64,000 nt of DNA, taken from the NCBI GenBank assembly GCA_963932465.1, contig OZ010791.1, positions 153,309,915 to 153,373,914 on the forward strand, written 5' to 3'. A program made the position numbers and the translations under genes. The notes beneath the pieces were generated by a model. The model was not told the DNA's origin and made no database searches. It saw nothing but the letters and a program-made list of their open reading frames with translations. Shown here in pieces: positions 11,300 through 22,721 of this stretch (positions are counted from its first letter, which is position 1; each line of letters opens with the position of its first letter). This stretch comes from Maratus speciosus (lineage: Eukaryota; Arthropoda; Arachnida; Araneae; Salticidae).

Positions 11300-11502
11300 G
11301 TTAAAATACGGAAATTGTACTGGCAATCCAGATGCCAGCACTATTTCCGTATTTTAACGGAATTTTTTCCGTAAATTCCAGAAAAAATTCCGTTTTTTCA
11401 CAAAACGTACGAAAAAAAAAATCCGTTGAAATACGGAAATAGTACTGGCGTCTCGATTGCCAGTACAATTTCCGTATTTTAACGGATTTTTTTTTTACAG
11501 TG
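11253..11502. mobile_element. Palindrome-rich MITE with CACTGTAAAAA ends, copy 1
   Basis: The right end reads TTTTTTTTACAGTG and the left CACTTAAAAA plus a long A run. Inside are four alternating inverted blocks of TCCGTTAAAATACGG and TACTGGC, so each half is itself a hairpin. The same architecture recurs at 37590-37853 and 42894-43097. It sits inside the pogo-type element next to the tandem transposase fragments. No TSD could be read confidently. Confidence 0.65.
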
Positions 11503-11540
11503 AATATTTTCAAAAGTTGGCACCACTGCCTGCAGCCATA

Positions 11541-12460
11541 TACCTTACTATTTTTAAATGCAGGAATTGAACAGGATCGACTAAATCTTGACGTTGTAGC
11601 CATTCCATCGCAACTTAAAGCGCATTAAATGCTTCTATGTCTGTTGGCCCTCTAGATTCTTTTGTTCCATCTGCTTCGCCGTCCTCGCATTTGTTGGCGA
11701 TTTTATTACTTCAGGATTAGGGAATGGTTATTTAAAGGTTAACTTTCGTAACATCCAGTCGAATTTACCCTACCTTACTATTTTCAAATGCAGGAATTGA
11801 ACGGGATCGACTAAATCTTGAGGTTGTAGCCATTCCATCGCAACTTAAAGCGCATTAAATGTTTCTATGTCTGTTGGCCCTCTAGATTCTTTAGTTCCAT
11901 CTGCTTCGCTGTCCTCGCATTTGTTGGCGATTTTATTACTTCAGGATTAGGGAATGGTTATTTAAAGGTTAACTTTCGTAACATCCAGTCGAATTTACCC
12001 TACCTTACTATTTTCAAATGCAGGAATTGAACGGGATCGACTAAATCTTGAGGTTGTAGCCATTCCATCGCAACTTAAAGCGCATTAAATGTTTCTATGT
12101 CTGTTGGCCCTCTAGATTCTTTAGTTCCATCTGCTTCGCTGTCCTCGCATTTGTTGGCGATTTTATTACTTCAGGATTAGGGAATGGTTATTTAAAGGTT
12201 AACTTTCGTAACATCCAGTCGAATTTACCCTACCTTACTATTTTCAAATGCAGGAATTGAACGGGATCGACTAAATCTTGAGGTTGTAGCCATTCCATCG
12301 CAACTTAAAGCGCATTAAATGCTTCTATGTCTGTTGGCCCTCTAGATTCTTTAGTTCCATCTGCTTCGCCGTCCTCGCATTTGTTGGCGATTTTATTACT
12401 TCAGGATTAGGAAATGGTTATTTAAGGTTAACTTTCGTAACATCCAGTTGAATTTACCCT
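11541..12460 (-). repeat. Four tandem 230-bp units of a transposase fragment
   Basis: Identical TACCTTACTA starts at 11541, 11771, 12001 and 12231 show a 230-bp period. Units differ by only a few substitutions plus one or two 1-base indels in the last. On the minus strand each unit reads TDIEAFNAL, then an in-frame TAA, then VAMEWLQPQDLVDPVQFLHL, resembling the EAFxxLExALRWLEQQ...PxQLLxLKRIRD tail of Tigger/pogo transposases. The array is a tandem duplication of that exon end and adjacent non-coding DNA. Confidence 0.8.
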
Positions 12461-12586
12461 ACCGCGTCTAAATAAGTTTCACTTCAAAAATTTTGGAGAA
12501 GGCGGGAAAAAAACGTATGGTCGTTGATTGATCCGGTTAATTGGACAATCCGATTAATTTTCGTCTGGGTAATCGGCGCTCTACCG

Positions 12587-13184
12587 TATTTGCTTTCACA
12601 TAAAAATCCTTCTGATAATAATGATTACTTTTAGTTTTAAAATTCTTTAAAAATATCAATGTTGTTTGATCTTTTAGTGGAACCTAAAGGAAGTAAAACT
12701 TTTAAAAATGCTTAAAAACAGTTCACCTTGTTAAACAATTGGTTAAGAAATACATAAAAATATAAATAAAATATTCAAATTTCAAACTAATGCGCGTTGG
12801 ACAGCAGTTCAGTTTTCCGTAATTTGGCGCGAAAAAAAAAAAAAACTTTTTCCAATTACTTTTTTTAGGTTTGAGTTTTTTCATTAAAAAAGTGTAAAAG
12901 AATCAAAATATATGCATTTTTTCGCATCATAATAATAATAACAATAATGTGTGTGCAAACAAACTTTGCCTAAATTTCAGACATGTCATTCAATTAGTAA
13001 TGTACTCTGGTTGATTGAGTTGCAAATAATATATTTTTTAAATATTTTGTTTTCTTGAACTGTTTATTAGAATAAGTTCAAAAGACATATATATATTATT
13101 AAATTGGTATGACAATTTTTTGTAGTCTTAAAACCCTTTAAGACCTGGCCTATACAATTGTGTAGGTGATCCTAAAAAAAAAGA
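12587..13184. other. AT-rich spacer, no gene seen
   Basis: AT-rich sequence with short A and T runs, a near-repeat of AATAAT around 12930, and an (AT) stutter near 13090. No TIR pair or coding exon recognised. Confidence 0.5.
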
Positions 13185-14406
13185 AACAAGTCGGAAATTC
13201 TACGTCAAATGTGGCAAATGAGTTCGTACTACATCTAGTTTTATAAATATTCAGATCTTGGTGCACTAGCTCTTGCATTCTTATGTAAAAACGCATGAAT
13301 ACAAAATTTATTACAATTCTATATATTAAATTCAGTAATAGACGGAAATAATAGGACTCCAACTGAAATAGTGCATAATCACCATGGCATCATTATCTAT
13401 CATGGGATATCATTGAATTAATAACGTATGGTAGGATTTAATAGAATGACGAAAACTTTTATTAATATCTTTTTAAGTTTTGATTCGATTTTCATAAAAT
13501 TTGAAAAGACTCGACAAAATTCTGCAACGATTATATACAGGGTTATTCAAAACTCATCGTCCAAATCTCGTAGGGAGGTAAGGGAATACGTCAGGAAACC
13601 GATTTTACATAGGAAAGAATGTCCGCAAATGTATGCATGCGTATGTAGAGGGCGCTGTGTGTACCCAACCTTCCATTGCGTCCCAATCATTGTTTTGACT
13701 TTCCTAAAGCTAGTATTATTTCTTCTCCTATTTCCACTTCTCATTCGGACTTCCACGAAGCATTTACATCTTTAAAAACTCCAAAAATCTCGTTAATGAC
13801 CTTTATTCAACGCCTTCATTATCTGACGCCTGGAAACGTCTCGTTTAATTTTGTTCTTCCCGGTTCTTTTAACATTTATTTATTTTTTTAATTGATTTGT
13901 TTTTTACTTTTCGTTTTCATTTTTATTTTATTTATTTTTTGCTAGTTTATTTTAGTCTTTGTTTTTAACTTTCTTCGTTCATGATTTTTTAAATTTTGGT
14001 TTCACACCAGAATTTTTAAACGTCATTAACGAGATTTTTGGAGTTTTTAAAGATGTAAAAGGCTTTGTAGAAGTGCAAATGATAAGTGGAAATAGGAGAA
14101 GAAATAATACTAGCTTTAGGAAACTCAAAACAATGATTGGAACGCAATGGAAGGTTGGGTACACACAGCGCTCTCTACATATGCATGCGTACATTTGATG
14201 ACATACTTTCCTGTATGTAAAATCGGTTTCCTGATTTATTCCCTACCTCCCCACGAAACTTGAACGATACGTTTTGAATCACCCTGTATATTAAATTTCA
14301 AACCCTTCGGTTGGGCAGTTTTTGCGCTGTTAAATGCGGAAAGAAGGGCGGACTAGATGACGACTATGTGCTACGCATAATTTAATTATACGAATGCACC
14401 TAAAAA
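13185..14406 (+). mobile_element. Internal-repeat family copy A, split by a nested MITE
   Basis: Begins ACAAGTCGGAAATTCTACGTC and ends ...ACGAATGCACCTAAAA, matching copy D at 47406-47878 almost throughout. It is interrupted at 13538-14286 by a TA-flanked foldback. Subterminal AGGTGCGTTCGTA-type inverted motifs characterise the family. Copies differ in the number of internal ~175-bp units; this one has one. Superfamily unknown. The 70-codon frame at 13150-13362 overlaps its start and is not a gene. Confidence 0.7.
13536..14288. mobile_element. Foldback MITE with CAGGGTKATTCAAAAC ends
   Basis: A 749-bp element (13538-14286) flanked by TA (13536-13537, 14287-14288). Comparison with the uninterrupted copy D (cgattatatGTattaaa) confirms precise TA duplication. 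The two arms of about 260 bp are inverted copies, so the same peptide (SGNRRRNNTSFRK) is read from the minus strand near 13700 and the plus strand near 14090. ACAGGGTGATTC-type tips fit Tc1/mariner-like MITEs. No transposase motif. Confidence 0.85.
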
Positions 14407-14691
14407 CATTTTCCTCTTGCGTGCGATTTAAAGTAGAGCCTGCACCCACTGAATTGTGTTGATCCTTCCTTGGCATAACCTGACATCGGGTATTTTTTTA
14501 AAAATATTTTTTCGATCAAATATGATCCTATTAATTAGGGTAAACCACCAAAAATTTTCATTTTAACCAAAAATCTTCAGGTTTTAAAGTATTTATTGGA
14601 TATATTTAGAATTGTACATTTGTACATTTATATTAACGCAAAAAAAAAAAAAAAAGTTTGCATGCATTTATTTACACATATTGATATTTAT
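14407..14691. other. AT-rich spacer
   Basis: Short AT-rich stretch with an A run near 14640-14655. No feature supported. Confidence 0.45.
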
Positions 14692-14860
14692 TATTGGGTC
14701 GTTTGGAAAGTCGTGTCCGTTTGGGAAAATCAATTCGTACCGAAAAATTCCATCATTTAATTATTAGACATTGATTCCGATATCTAATGTCTAACCGGGT
14801 AGAATTTTCCGGTACGAATTGATTTTCCCAAACGGGCACGACTTTCCGAACGACCCAATA
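14692..14860. mobile_element. Palindromic mariner-like MITE, copy 2
   Basis: A 165-bp element (14694-14858) between TA dinucleotides. Arms TTGGGTCGTTTGGAAAGTCG pair along about 60 bp. The centre (ATTAGACATTGATTCCGATA) is the reverse complement of that of copy 1 at 3891-4061, so the two copies lie in opposite orientation. Arms have diverged from copy 1 mainly at the GTCGATC/GTCGTTT position, but compensating changes keep them paired. Confidence 0.85.
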
Positions 14861-15100
14861 CGTTATTCTTTAGAGTGTAAAGAGTTCAGTTTCAAAATTT
14901 AAAGTACGTGGCATTGATATATCAGGAGACTAAATAAATTAGTTTGAAGAATATACAAAATAAACCTCGGCAATTTTTTTTTTTTTCAAACAGGACAAAA
15001 TAAAAATTAAGTAACTAAAAATTATTTTGTTTTTGTAACTAACGGTCGCTTCCATTACCTTATTCTTTTATCAGATCCAATTATATCCCCCCCCCCCCCC

Positions 15101-15140
<40 letters not shown>

Positions 15141-16369
15141 TTCCAAATATTTTTTTTTTCGCGCAATAAGTGCAATCCCACAGTGCATCGACATTATTCT
15201 TCAAACTATTTCACTGTGTGTCCGCATTACTTTTGTTTAAAAAAAAAGATAGACACTGAGGAGGGAAAATCATATCAGAATTTTTAATAAATAATAATAC
15301 AGTAATATAATAATAAAATTTCGTGCGTCTGTTCCTCTTTCCTTCTCAAAGCTTAACATTCGCTTAACAAGATTAGTTACATGCAAAGAGATAATACGAA
15401 ACCAAAAAACGTTTTCTGTTATTAAAATAGTAATAATAATAACAATAAGCTAATAAGAGAGTATGATCGGATTCAGCTTCTTAGTTCATAATTTATTTCG
15501 AAATTCACTGTAAATGCCAGACGTTTATCCACTTTTTAATATTCTTTAATCCTGTCTACCGTACTGAAAATTGAAGCATTATTAGCTGACATAATTTTTA
15601 CTGCTAGAATAAATAAAGTAACACTGTTTTTCATCCATATAATAATCGGTTTTTCACTTTTTTTTTTTTTTTTTTTTAAGCTGTCTGCGTTTGCTATTTT
15701 TCACGCTCTGTTGATAATTAGTTTGCATCAATTGTACATCATTTCTACCTCACTTTTCAAATAAGATTTATTCTTAAAATTCCAGAAAAATATATCTTTT
15801 ATTTATTCGTAAAGTAACACAGCTCAAAAAACGCGAATTTTGAGATATAAATACAAATGGAAAGCAAAAATGCGTTCTAACTTGGTACAAAAACATTTTT
15901 ATTTATTTTTTCAAATGATTATTGTGGTTCTATTACTTATCACAGTTAGCAGTTTAATCCTTTATATCCTAAATTATGAATTCATGAAAATTTCATTTTC
16001 TAAAGCATTTTTATTTAATTTTTGAAACTACATTAGAAGATTTACACAATCATTTAACAAATTTTAGAAGGATTTTTTCAGTTAAAATTGATTTGTTAAA
16101 TTTGAGTTTTTAGGGAATTTGTACAATATTTATAACTCCACTCAAATCTTTTATTTGAAATATTTTTTTCAGTGTTTTAAAGAATTGGGAAATGTACAAA
16201 TATAACGTTCTTACAATAGAAATATAGAAATATTTCCGAACTGAAACTTTTCTCCCTCAATCTTTCAACGTCAAGAAAGCTGAAAACATTCAAATGCAAA
16301 AGAAACCATCCTTTTAAAAATATTTTTGTTTTGTACAACACATAATGCTTTTGGAACAAGGTAAAGTAA
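14861..16369. other. AT-rich spacer with C15 and (AT)n microsatellite
   Basis: Contains C15 at 15087-15101 directly followed by an (AT)n tract at 15104-15137, and a T run near 15657-15677. The frame at 15840-16025 has a leucine/isoleucine-rich hydrophobic stretch but lies in AT-rich low-complexity DNA with no splice or start context, so I do not call it. Confidence 0.5.
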
Positions 16370-17346
16370 CACTATATGGCCAAAGGTGGCCGGTCACTTG
16401 CAATTTTAGACGTTTTGTTCAATATCTAGAAAACTACATGCGGAATTAAGCTGAAGCTGCAGGTGTGTAAACAGGATAGTATAGGTCATATATTTCCGGG
16501 AAGATTTTTTTCCCGAAACCCCATAGGGGACCGTCAACAAATTGAATAAGAACGAATATCTTTTGGATAACCCTGTAAAAACTAAAGTAGCAAAAGAGTT
16601 CAAACTCGAGATTATTAATAAGTGGCTTATTTTAATATACTGTGTTCATTTTTATGAGGATAGCATGTATACTCGTAGAGAAATTAAGGTTTTTATAAAA
16701 ACAGTCCCAAATTTCGCCAAGTTAAGCTCGAAATTCGTTGTTCCCAAAATGAAGCAAAAAGATGAGGGGTTGTATCCAAATATAGTAGTACGTGCAGTAT
16801 TGTATACGCTATCTTGGCACTAATCAACAGATATTTGATACAACCCCTCATCTTTTTGCTTCTTTTTATTATTTTTATTATTGCCAATTTTTATTATTTT
16901 TTAATTCTGATTGCAGAGTTGTACAATGTTGTTTGTCACATTTTCTGAAAAGCTCTTTTTATATATTAAGAACTCTGCAAATTATAAGCAAAAAACTTGG
17001 CGAAATTTGGGACTGTTTTTATAAAAACCTTAATTTCTCTACGAGTATACATGCTATCCTCATAAAAATGAACACAGTATATTAAAACAAGCCACTTATT
17101 AATAATCTCGAGTTTGAACGCTTTTTCTACATCAGTTTTTACAGGGTTATCCAAAAGATATTCGTTATTTTTCAATTTGTTGACGGTCCCCTATGGCGTT
17201 TCGAGAAAAAAACTTCGCGGAAATATATGACCTATACTATACTGTTTACACACCTGCAGTTTCAGGTGAATTCCTCATGTATTTTTCTAGATATTTAACA
17301 AAACGTCTAAAATCGCAAGCGACCGGTCACCTTTGGCCATATAGTG
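16370..17346. mobile_element. 977-bp palindromic Tc1-like element
   Basis: The ends CACTATATGGCCAAAGGTGG (16370) and its inverse to 17346 are typical of Tc1-like TIRs (TATGGCCAAA). The arms stay paired for about 355 bp on each side (16370-16727 with 16985-17346). The centre contains a second, perfect 26-bp inverted repeat (16751-16776 with 16837-16862). TA-like flanks are present but offset by one base on the left. Frames at 16542 and 16966 are the same sequence read from opposite arms and are not genes. Confidence 0.8.
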
Positions 17347-17480
17347 TATAATAAAAGTATCAGTAAGCATAAAATAAAGCACCTCACTTCTAAACTGTAA
17401 TCCTACTGATCGATGTATTAAATGAATTTTATATCAAGTTATTTTAATGGTACTTTAAACATCGGGGCATAAAGGGTTAA

Positions 17481-17652
17481 CAGGGTTCGTACAGGACCTT
17501 GAATTTTCAGACTAAGAAATTCTTCGGTACCGGTATTTTCATATAGAAAAACCTTAAATAAGGCAAAATTTCGTGCGTTTAAACTAGATTTATTTTTCTA
17601 TAAAAAAATTACTGATATTTGGGCTTGAAAATAACAGTACCCGTACGAACCT
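17481..17652. mobile_element. Small MITE with CAGGGTTCGTAC ends
   Basis: The left end CAGGGTTCGTACAGGACCTT and the inverse right end CAGGTTCGTACGGGTAC bound about 172 bp; GGTTAA occurs on both outer sides and may be a remnant duplication. CAGGGTTCGTAC-type tips recall hAT-like MITEs. No coding content. Confidence 0.5.
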
Positions 17653-19030
17653 GGTTAAATATTTAAAATTTACAAATCGTAAATTTTAAAGCTTATATTA
17701 AAACTTTCAAATTTAAATTTGTAAATTTATAAATTACCATGCTAATTTGTAAAATAATAATAATAAAAAAAATAGCGTACTTTTGATCTCGAACTGAAAG
17801 ATTCTTAGTTAATTTTTTCGTCTGTGTTACCTAAAATATATGTATATATATACATATATATATTACATTATATTTCCGTAATACACATTACATATTCCGT
17901 AATACATTATATTTCCGTATAGCACATATATTTCCGTGCTTAAAACGCTTTTCGCCTTTTCTGAAAATTTTATTTTTTTTTAGTTTTGTCACTTTACGAA
18001 TAAGGGTGCGATATAACTTTGTTGCTATCTTATTCAATCATTTATATTCCTATCAAAATTAAATTATGTTGCTGAGATTAAAATATAGTACTTTCTTTTG
18101 TAAAATAATGAAACAATTCGGCTTACAAACAATATGTGGTTGCAAAACAATTTTCCGTTTATCACTTCTAACAACTTCCCTTCTCCTAGAATTTCAAGTG
18201 ACTGCATTAATGACAATTAACATGTTACTGATATAAATGTGGGTATTCCATATGGCTACAGTAAATAAAATAAAATAAAATAAAATAAAATAAAATAAAT
18301 GCAGATTTTATCCTGAAAAATCCTGTCAGCAATGCTACTTACCCCGTAATTTATACAGAGAAATCTTGTTATTACTGATACAGATTTTCTCTATATGAAA
18401 CGGACTTTCCACATGTTACAGACAGGGTAATCCCGTTAAATTGAAGCAGAGTGTCTTTGTATAAAGCAAAAATTTTCCATCTTATAGAAAATGCTGTTCA
18501 ACAGGAACAAAATATTTCTGCGTTGTTTAACAAAAATTTTGATTAGGTATAACCGAGTTCTTTGTACGAAATCCCTTTCATTTGCCTCTACAAAATTTCT
18601 TGTGTAAGTAGAATAATTAAAGAAACGTTTTTCTACAAAATCTTTTCCGTTTTTCTTGAAAATTATTTGTCCTCCACAAATTTGTTTGTCAGCCGAAAGG
18701 TAGTCAATTATCGAGACCTTTCTCCTGACCTATATCTGTTGTTGATATCTGTTGTTGAGCTCCTCGATTGACTTGAAAGAGGCTTAGAAATTCGATTTTC
18801 ATAAAACTATGTTTTCAAATTTGTTATAAATTAGACCTTAAGAAACAAACAAACAAACAAAAAAAATTTAGAGTCTCACTTTTCATAAATATGGTTCTGG
18901 TAGCTGCGTCAAATATACTAAGGATTTGGAGATATAGATCTATCGTAGGAACCTTACAAATGCATATTGTATATGATCAGCAATGCAAAATAAAGGATTA
19001 AAAAGGCTGAACAACAGCCTGTCTTATACT
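17653..19030. other. AT-rich spacer with (AAAAT)n
   Basis: Includes a diffuse repeat of TATTTCCGTAATACA-like phrases at about 17865-17940, an (AT)-rich palindromic patch near 17838-17862, and an (AAAAT)n microsatellite at 18262-18300. The 69-codon frame at 18562 has no recognisable feature. Confidence 0.45.
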
Positions 19031-19637
19031 AGGTGCGATTTCTAGGCGCGTTTATAATTATATAAATACGTAGCACCTATAGTCGCCGTTCTGTCCGTCC
19101 GTCCGTCTGTCTGTCCGTCTGTCCGCATATAACAGAGCAAAAACTACCCAACCGAATGGTCTGAAATTTTAAATTTAAAATTGTTGTCGAATCATTTCAA
19201 ATTTTATGAAAATCGGATGTATAGTTTAATTACAGGGACAGTCAAAAGTTTTCCGTTACATTAAGGCCAATGGGAATAAATTATTGCAAGTGCAATTTTA
19301 TGATGTTACAGCCTTCCGAATGGTCTGAAATTTTAAATGTATAATTGTTGTAAAATTTTGTCGAGTCATTTCCAATTTTATGAAAATCGGATGTATAGTT
19401 TAATTACAGGGACAGTCAAAAGTTTTCCATTACATGACGGCCAATGGGAAAAAAAATATTTCAAGTGCATTTTAGTGATGTTACAGCCTTTCGAACAGAA
19501 TAAAATGGATATGCGCTTATTGAAGTGCAGTAAAATATACATTCAGTACAATATGCCGTGCAAAAAATATTTATAAAACTAGTTATAGTACGAACGCACC
19601 TCATTTGCCACGTTTGACGAGCAATTTCCAACTTGTT
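19031..19637 (-). mobile_element. Internal-repeat family copy B
   Basis: Reverse-oriented relative to copies A, C and D: it starts AGGTGCGATTTC..., continues with TAGCACCTATAGTCG and a GTCC/GTCTGTCC stutter (19090-19125), and ends with the inverse of ACAAGTTGGAAATTGCTCGTC at 19636. Two internal units start at ACCGAATGGTCTGAAATTT (about 19154) and CCGAATGGTCTGAAATTTT (about 19317). The frame at 19337-19576 lies inside the repeats. Confidence 0.7.
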
Positions 19638-21141
19638 GTTTATTGATATTGTTTTTATATTTTGGGTTTCTCGAAAACAGCTCTAATGATTTTCATAAAA
19701 ATGATGAATTAAGATTTTGGGGGTCTAGAAATCTTTTAACCAGGGTGTCATCTGCGGGAAAAGTCGTTTTCTTGCTTCACCCGTTCTTCGCACAGGTGCC
19801 AAAAATTGAAATTAAATATAAACAAATTAGAAATAATATGTTATGCTAAAAGAAAAAAAAAATATTATGTTACACCCGCTCTCCGCACAAGTAAAATGTC
19901 TAATTTTTCGTAATCGGATCCGCAGCCAACATTGGCTTCAAACTAGGCAACAATGTGCAATTTTAACGGTAAGAGATTTACACCAATGGTTGCAAAAGGG
20001 AAGTTTTTTTTTGTTGTTGTTTGTTTGTTTGTTTGTTTGTTTGTTTTTCAAACCTACGCTACGTGGCTTTAGTATGATAATTTGACTTTTTCCGAGCAAA
20101 GAATTGAAGGTGTATGAAACACACAAGAATTGCCAAAAACTTGAATCGGATACTATTAAATGAGCAATTTATATGTACATTTATACTATGCTGGCGTTTT
20201 TCGGATCTATAGAAATCAATCTTTCAATGCGTTATCTGCGGGAAAAAATATTTTCATGCAATACCCGCTCTTCACACAAGTGAAAATCATTGCAGAAAGC
20301 ATAAAAAGTGTGCAAGAACTGCCAAATTCAAAATGAAATATAAAAATATTACAAATAGCATGTGGTATGCGAAATGAAACATTTTATTATGTTATTTTTG
20401 CTCAGAGAAAGTAGTTAAAACTCCATCGGATCCACAGGCAAGGTTGACGCGAAACAAAAATTATGATAGCCTAGCAATAACTTTTTTTAACTGTATAAAC
20501 GTTACAAAAATTATATTAAGCGTGCCAATTGTCTTTGAACCTGATTACGTAAAATTTCCCTGGGAAAACAACCGCCTCAGTAGGAGTTTTTCCCATTAAT
20601 TCGGAGTGGTGCTGGGTTAAACCTCGTACTCAATTTCGCATTATATTTGGTGATAAGGGTACGTAACAAGCGCAGTTTCACAGCAACAAACTTAATCTTA
20701 ATACTGTGATGACATGGTAGGTGTTTGACCATCCTTGAATTCTTTTCTGTTAAGTAACAGTGTAAATATAGCTTTAACCAATCAGATGTCTGCTTACTTT
20801 GGATGCCTCTCCTACCGTTAGGAACTCAAAGCTTCACTTCAGACAGACAAACATTTGTGTTTGTGACGTAACGTTGGCATAAGTCAAGAAAGTGGAAATG
20901 GATTGCAGTTAACAATGGAAAAATAAAAGTTAGACTAAAATCACTGTGTTTGATCTTTTCGGTTCTTATATAAAACAGCTTTAGGCTCCTGGAAAAGCCA
21001 GGTCGAGATAAAATAGCCCTATGTCGCCTTATTGCTTTTTATTGAATTAATCCTATTCTATACATAGTTAAAATCTGTGAATCCAATTTATTTCATAAAC
21101 TGAAAGGTCTCAAGAAAATTTTAATAACTTCTTACTAACAA
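19638..21141. other. Mixed spacer with diverged repeats, no firm gene
   Basis: ATCTGCGGGAAAA and CCGCTCTTCGCACAAGTG-like phrases recur near 19750-19800, 19872-19895 and 20228-20284, suggesting a diverged repeat of a few hundred bases. A (GTTT)n tract is at 20013-20048. The 20540-21010 stretch is GC-richer and less repetitive but I find no convincing reading frame in it. Confidence 0.4.
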
Positions 21142-21902
21142 TTAAGGGGTCTCAGGACTCTTAAAGCTTCAAAGTTTTTGAAAATTTAATTTTCTTAGAT
21201 GTTAAACTCCTATCTTTTCTGAACAATTTGGTACAATTTTTTTTTCTTGAAATTCCCAATAGAACAGAAGTTATGGTTTTTGGGATTATACTCGCTCAAT
21301 AGCTGAAGTGGCATTTCCAAAATATTGAAGTTACTTTACTCCAAATGACATTTCTGGGCATCATGCGCACGATATCTCAAAAACTTCTGAATATTTTTTC
21401 ATGAAATTTTCAAAACACATGTTTTATGTTAGTATGTATAAAGTAAACCTAAAATTTCCTTTTTATTGTTGGAATTTGTTTTGTGTGTGTGATTATACTG
21501 TTGAAAATTTCAAAATTTTGTACTAGCTAAATACAACTTTGTATTAAAAATATAAAAATGCTTTGAATATAAATTTATTTAGGTTCAGGGTAATTATTAC
21601 TATCTGAAGTATAATTAGGCATAATAAATTTCCTTCTAGTTGTAAAATTTATTTTCTAATCCTACGTGTAAGCTGTTATACCGATTTTCTGCTCGACAAG
21701 TGTCTGACATTTTGGAGCCTTCTATAAATACTAATGCTGCATCTTGCAATTTTTTAAATACGTAAAATGCAAGAACCTACTTATATCTTTCATCCCAATA
21801 AAAACTGTGTTTTAAAACCATATACATATTAAGATATTAAATGTTAAAAATGGTCTCTTTTTTTTCTTTTTTTCCGATTTTAAGAATCTTGAGACCCCTT
21901 AA
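21142..21902. mobile_element. TTAA-flanked element with GGGGTCTCA ends
   Basis: A 753-bp element (21146-21898) between TTAA at 21142-21145 and 21899-21902. The left end GGGGTCTCAGGACTCTTAAA matches the inverse right end GGGGTCTCAAGATTCTTAAA with two mismatches in 20. The interior is AT-rich without transposase motifs. TTAA with GGGG ends fits Kolobok-like or piggyBac-like non-autonomous elements. Confidence 0.8.
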
Positions 21903-22308
21903 TGTCACTACAAATGCAGAATTATACATAAAATAAATATTGGCGTTGATAATTTGTTACTTGACTTCCAATATGATTTCTTTCAAAGAGGGCTTTAAAA
22001 AACTGCAAGCTTTAAAATTAAAAAGAAGTGAATGATTGATGCAGATAAACTGTGATTAAAACAACACGATAATGAAATTTTCGAGAAATGTTTTTTTTTT
22101 TTTTCCGAAAGTATATTAATCAAAAAATAAATCTGCGTATTGCCTATGAGAACAGTATTCGACCATATGCATGAACAATTCATGCGTATCTCCGTTAGCC
22201 AGAACTATCTGGTCTCTATTTTCTCCAAATTAGCTAAATCAAGGCACGTATTTTGAATAATAAAGCTCTTCACAATCAATATATGTATTTTTTACCCATG
22301 GTGTGTTT

Positions 22309-22525
22309 TTAACCCCTTAATTCTCGCTCCCGAGATATTCTCGGGCTGTGTCTTTTACTCAAATTGTTTGATTCCCACCAGTTTTATAAAATAGTAAAAT
22401 TGGCTATATTTTAGTATCGTTTTACCTGTCATTAAATAAGGTGAATATTTCTTTTTCATAAAAGTGATGCCAATAAGCAATTTGAATTATTCAACCGTAA
22501 TTTAATTCGAGCGTTAAGGGGTTAA
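22309..22525. mobile_element. TTAA-flanked MITE with subterminal hairpin
   Basis: Between TTAA at 22309-22312 and 22522-22525. The ends CCCCTTAATTCTCG and, in inverse, CCCCTTAACGCTCG match over most of 14 bp. A short hairpin CCCGAGATATTCTCGGG sits at 22329-22345, about 16 bp from the left tip, as in the 2948 element. No coding content. Confidence 0.65.
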
Positions 22526-22721
22526 AGAAAATTGATTTTTTTATTTACTTCACTTCATCAAAGAAATTTCGTAATGTTATACGTTGTTGCTAAAAAATGT
22601 TTAAAACAGAATAATGAAATATTTTTTCATGGATGTAAGGGAAAATCTGCTTTTGGTAATATATGCCATTTGATTTTTGTTTTTGAACATTTTTGTGCTG
22701 AAAAATATTTCACAAATTTCC

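Larger units (their letters stand above)
10067..12588 (-). mobile_element. Pogo/Tigger-type element, degenerate and rearranged
   Basis: The ends CAGTAGAGCGTCGATTATCC (from 10069) and, in inverse, CGGTAGAGCGCCGATTACCC (to 12586) are bounded by TA (10067-10068, 12587-12588). CAG.AGAG..TCGATTATCC-type ends with a TA target are characteristic of pogo/Tigger elements. The minus strand retains transposase C-terminal sequence, amplified into four tandem copies (11541-12460). A palindromic CACTGTAAAA-type insertion interrupts it at 11253-11502. The ORF at 10096 has no transposase motif. Confidence 0.75.

Noticed and set aside
13547..14198. Conserved peptide NRRRNNTSFRK...MIGTQWKVGYTQR read from two frames
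   Set aside because: It is the two arms of the 13538-14286 foldback read in opposite directions, so conservation reflects the palindrome and not selection on protein.
19090..19125. GTCC/GTCTGTCC repeats looking like a microsatellite locus
   Set aside because: The same stutter occurs at the same place in copy C (42819-42840) and partly in copy D, so it is part of the repeat family.
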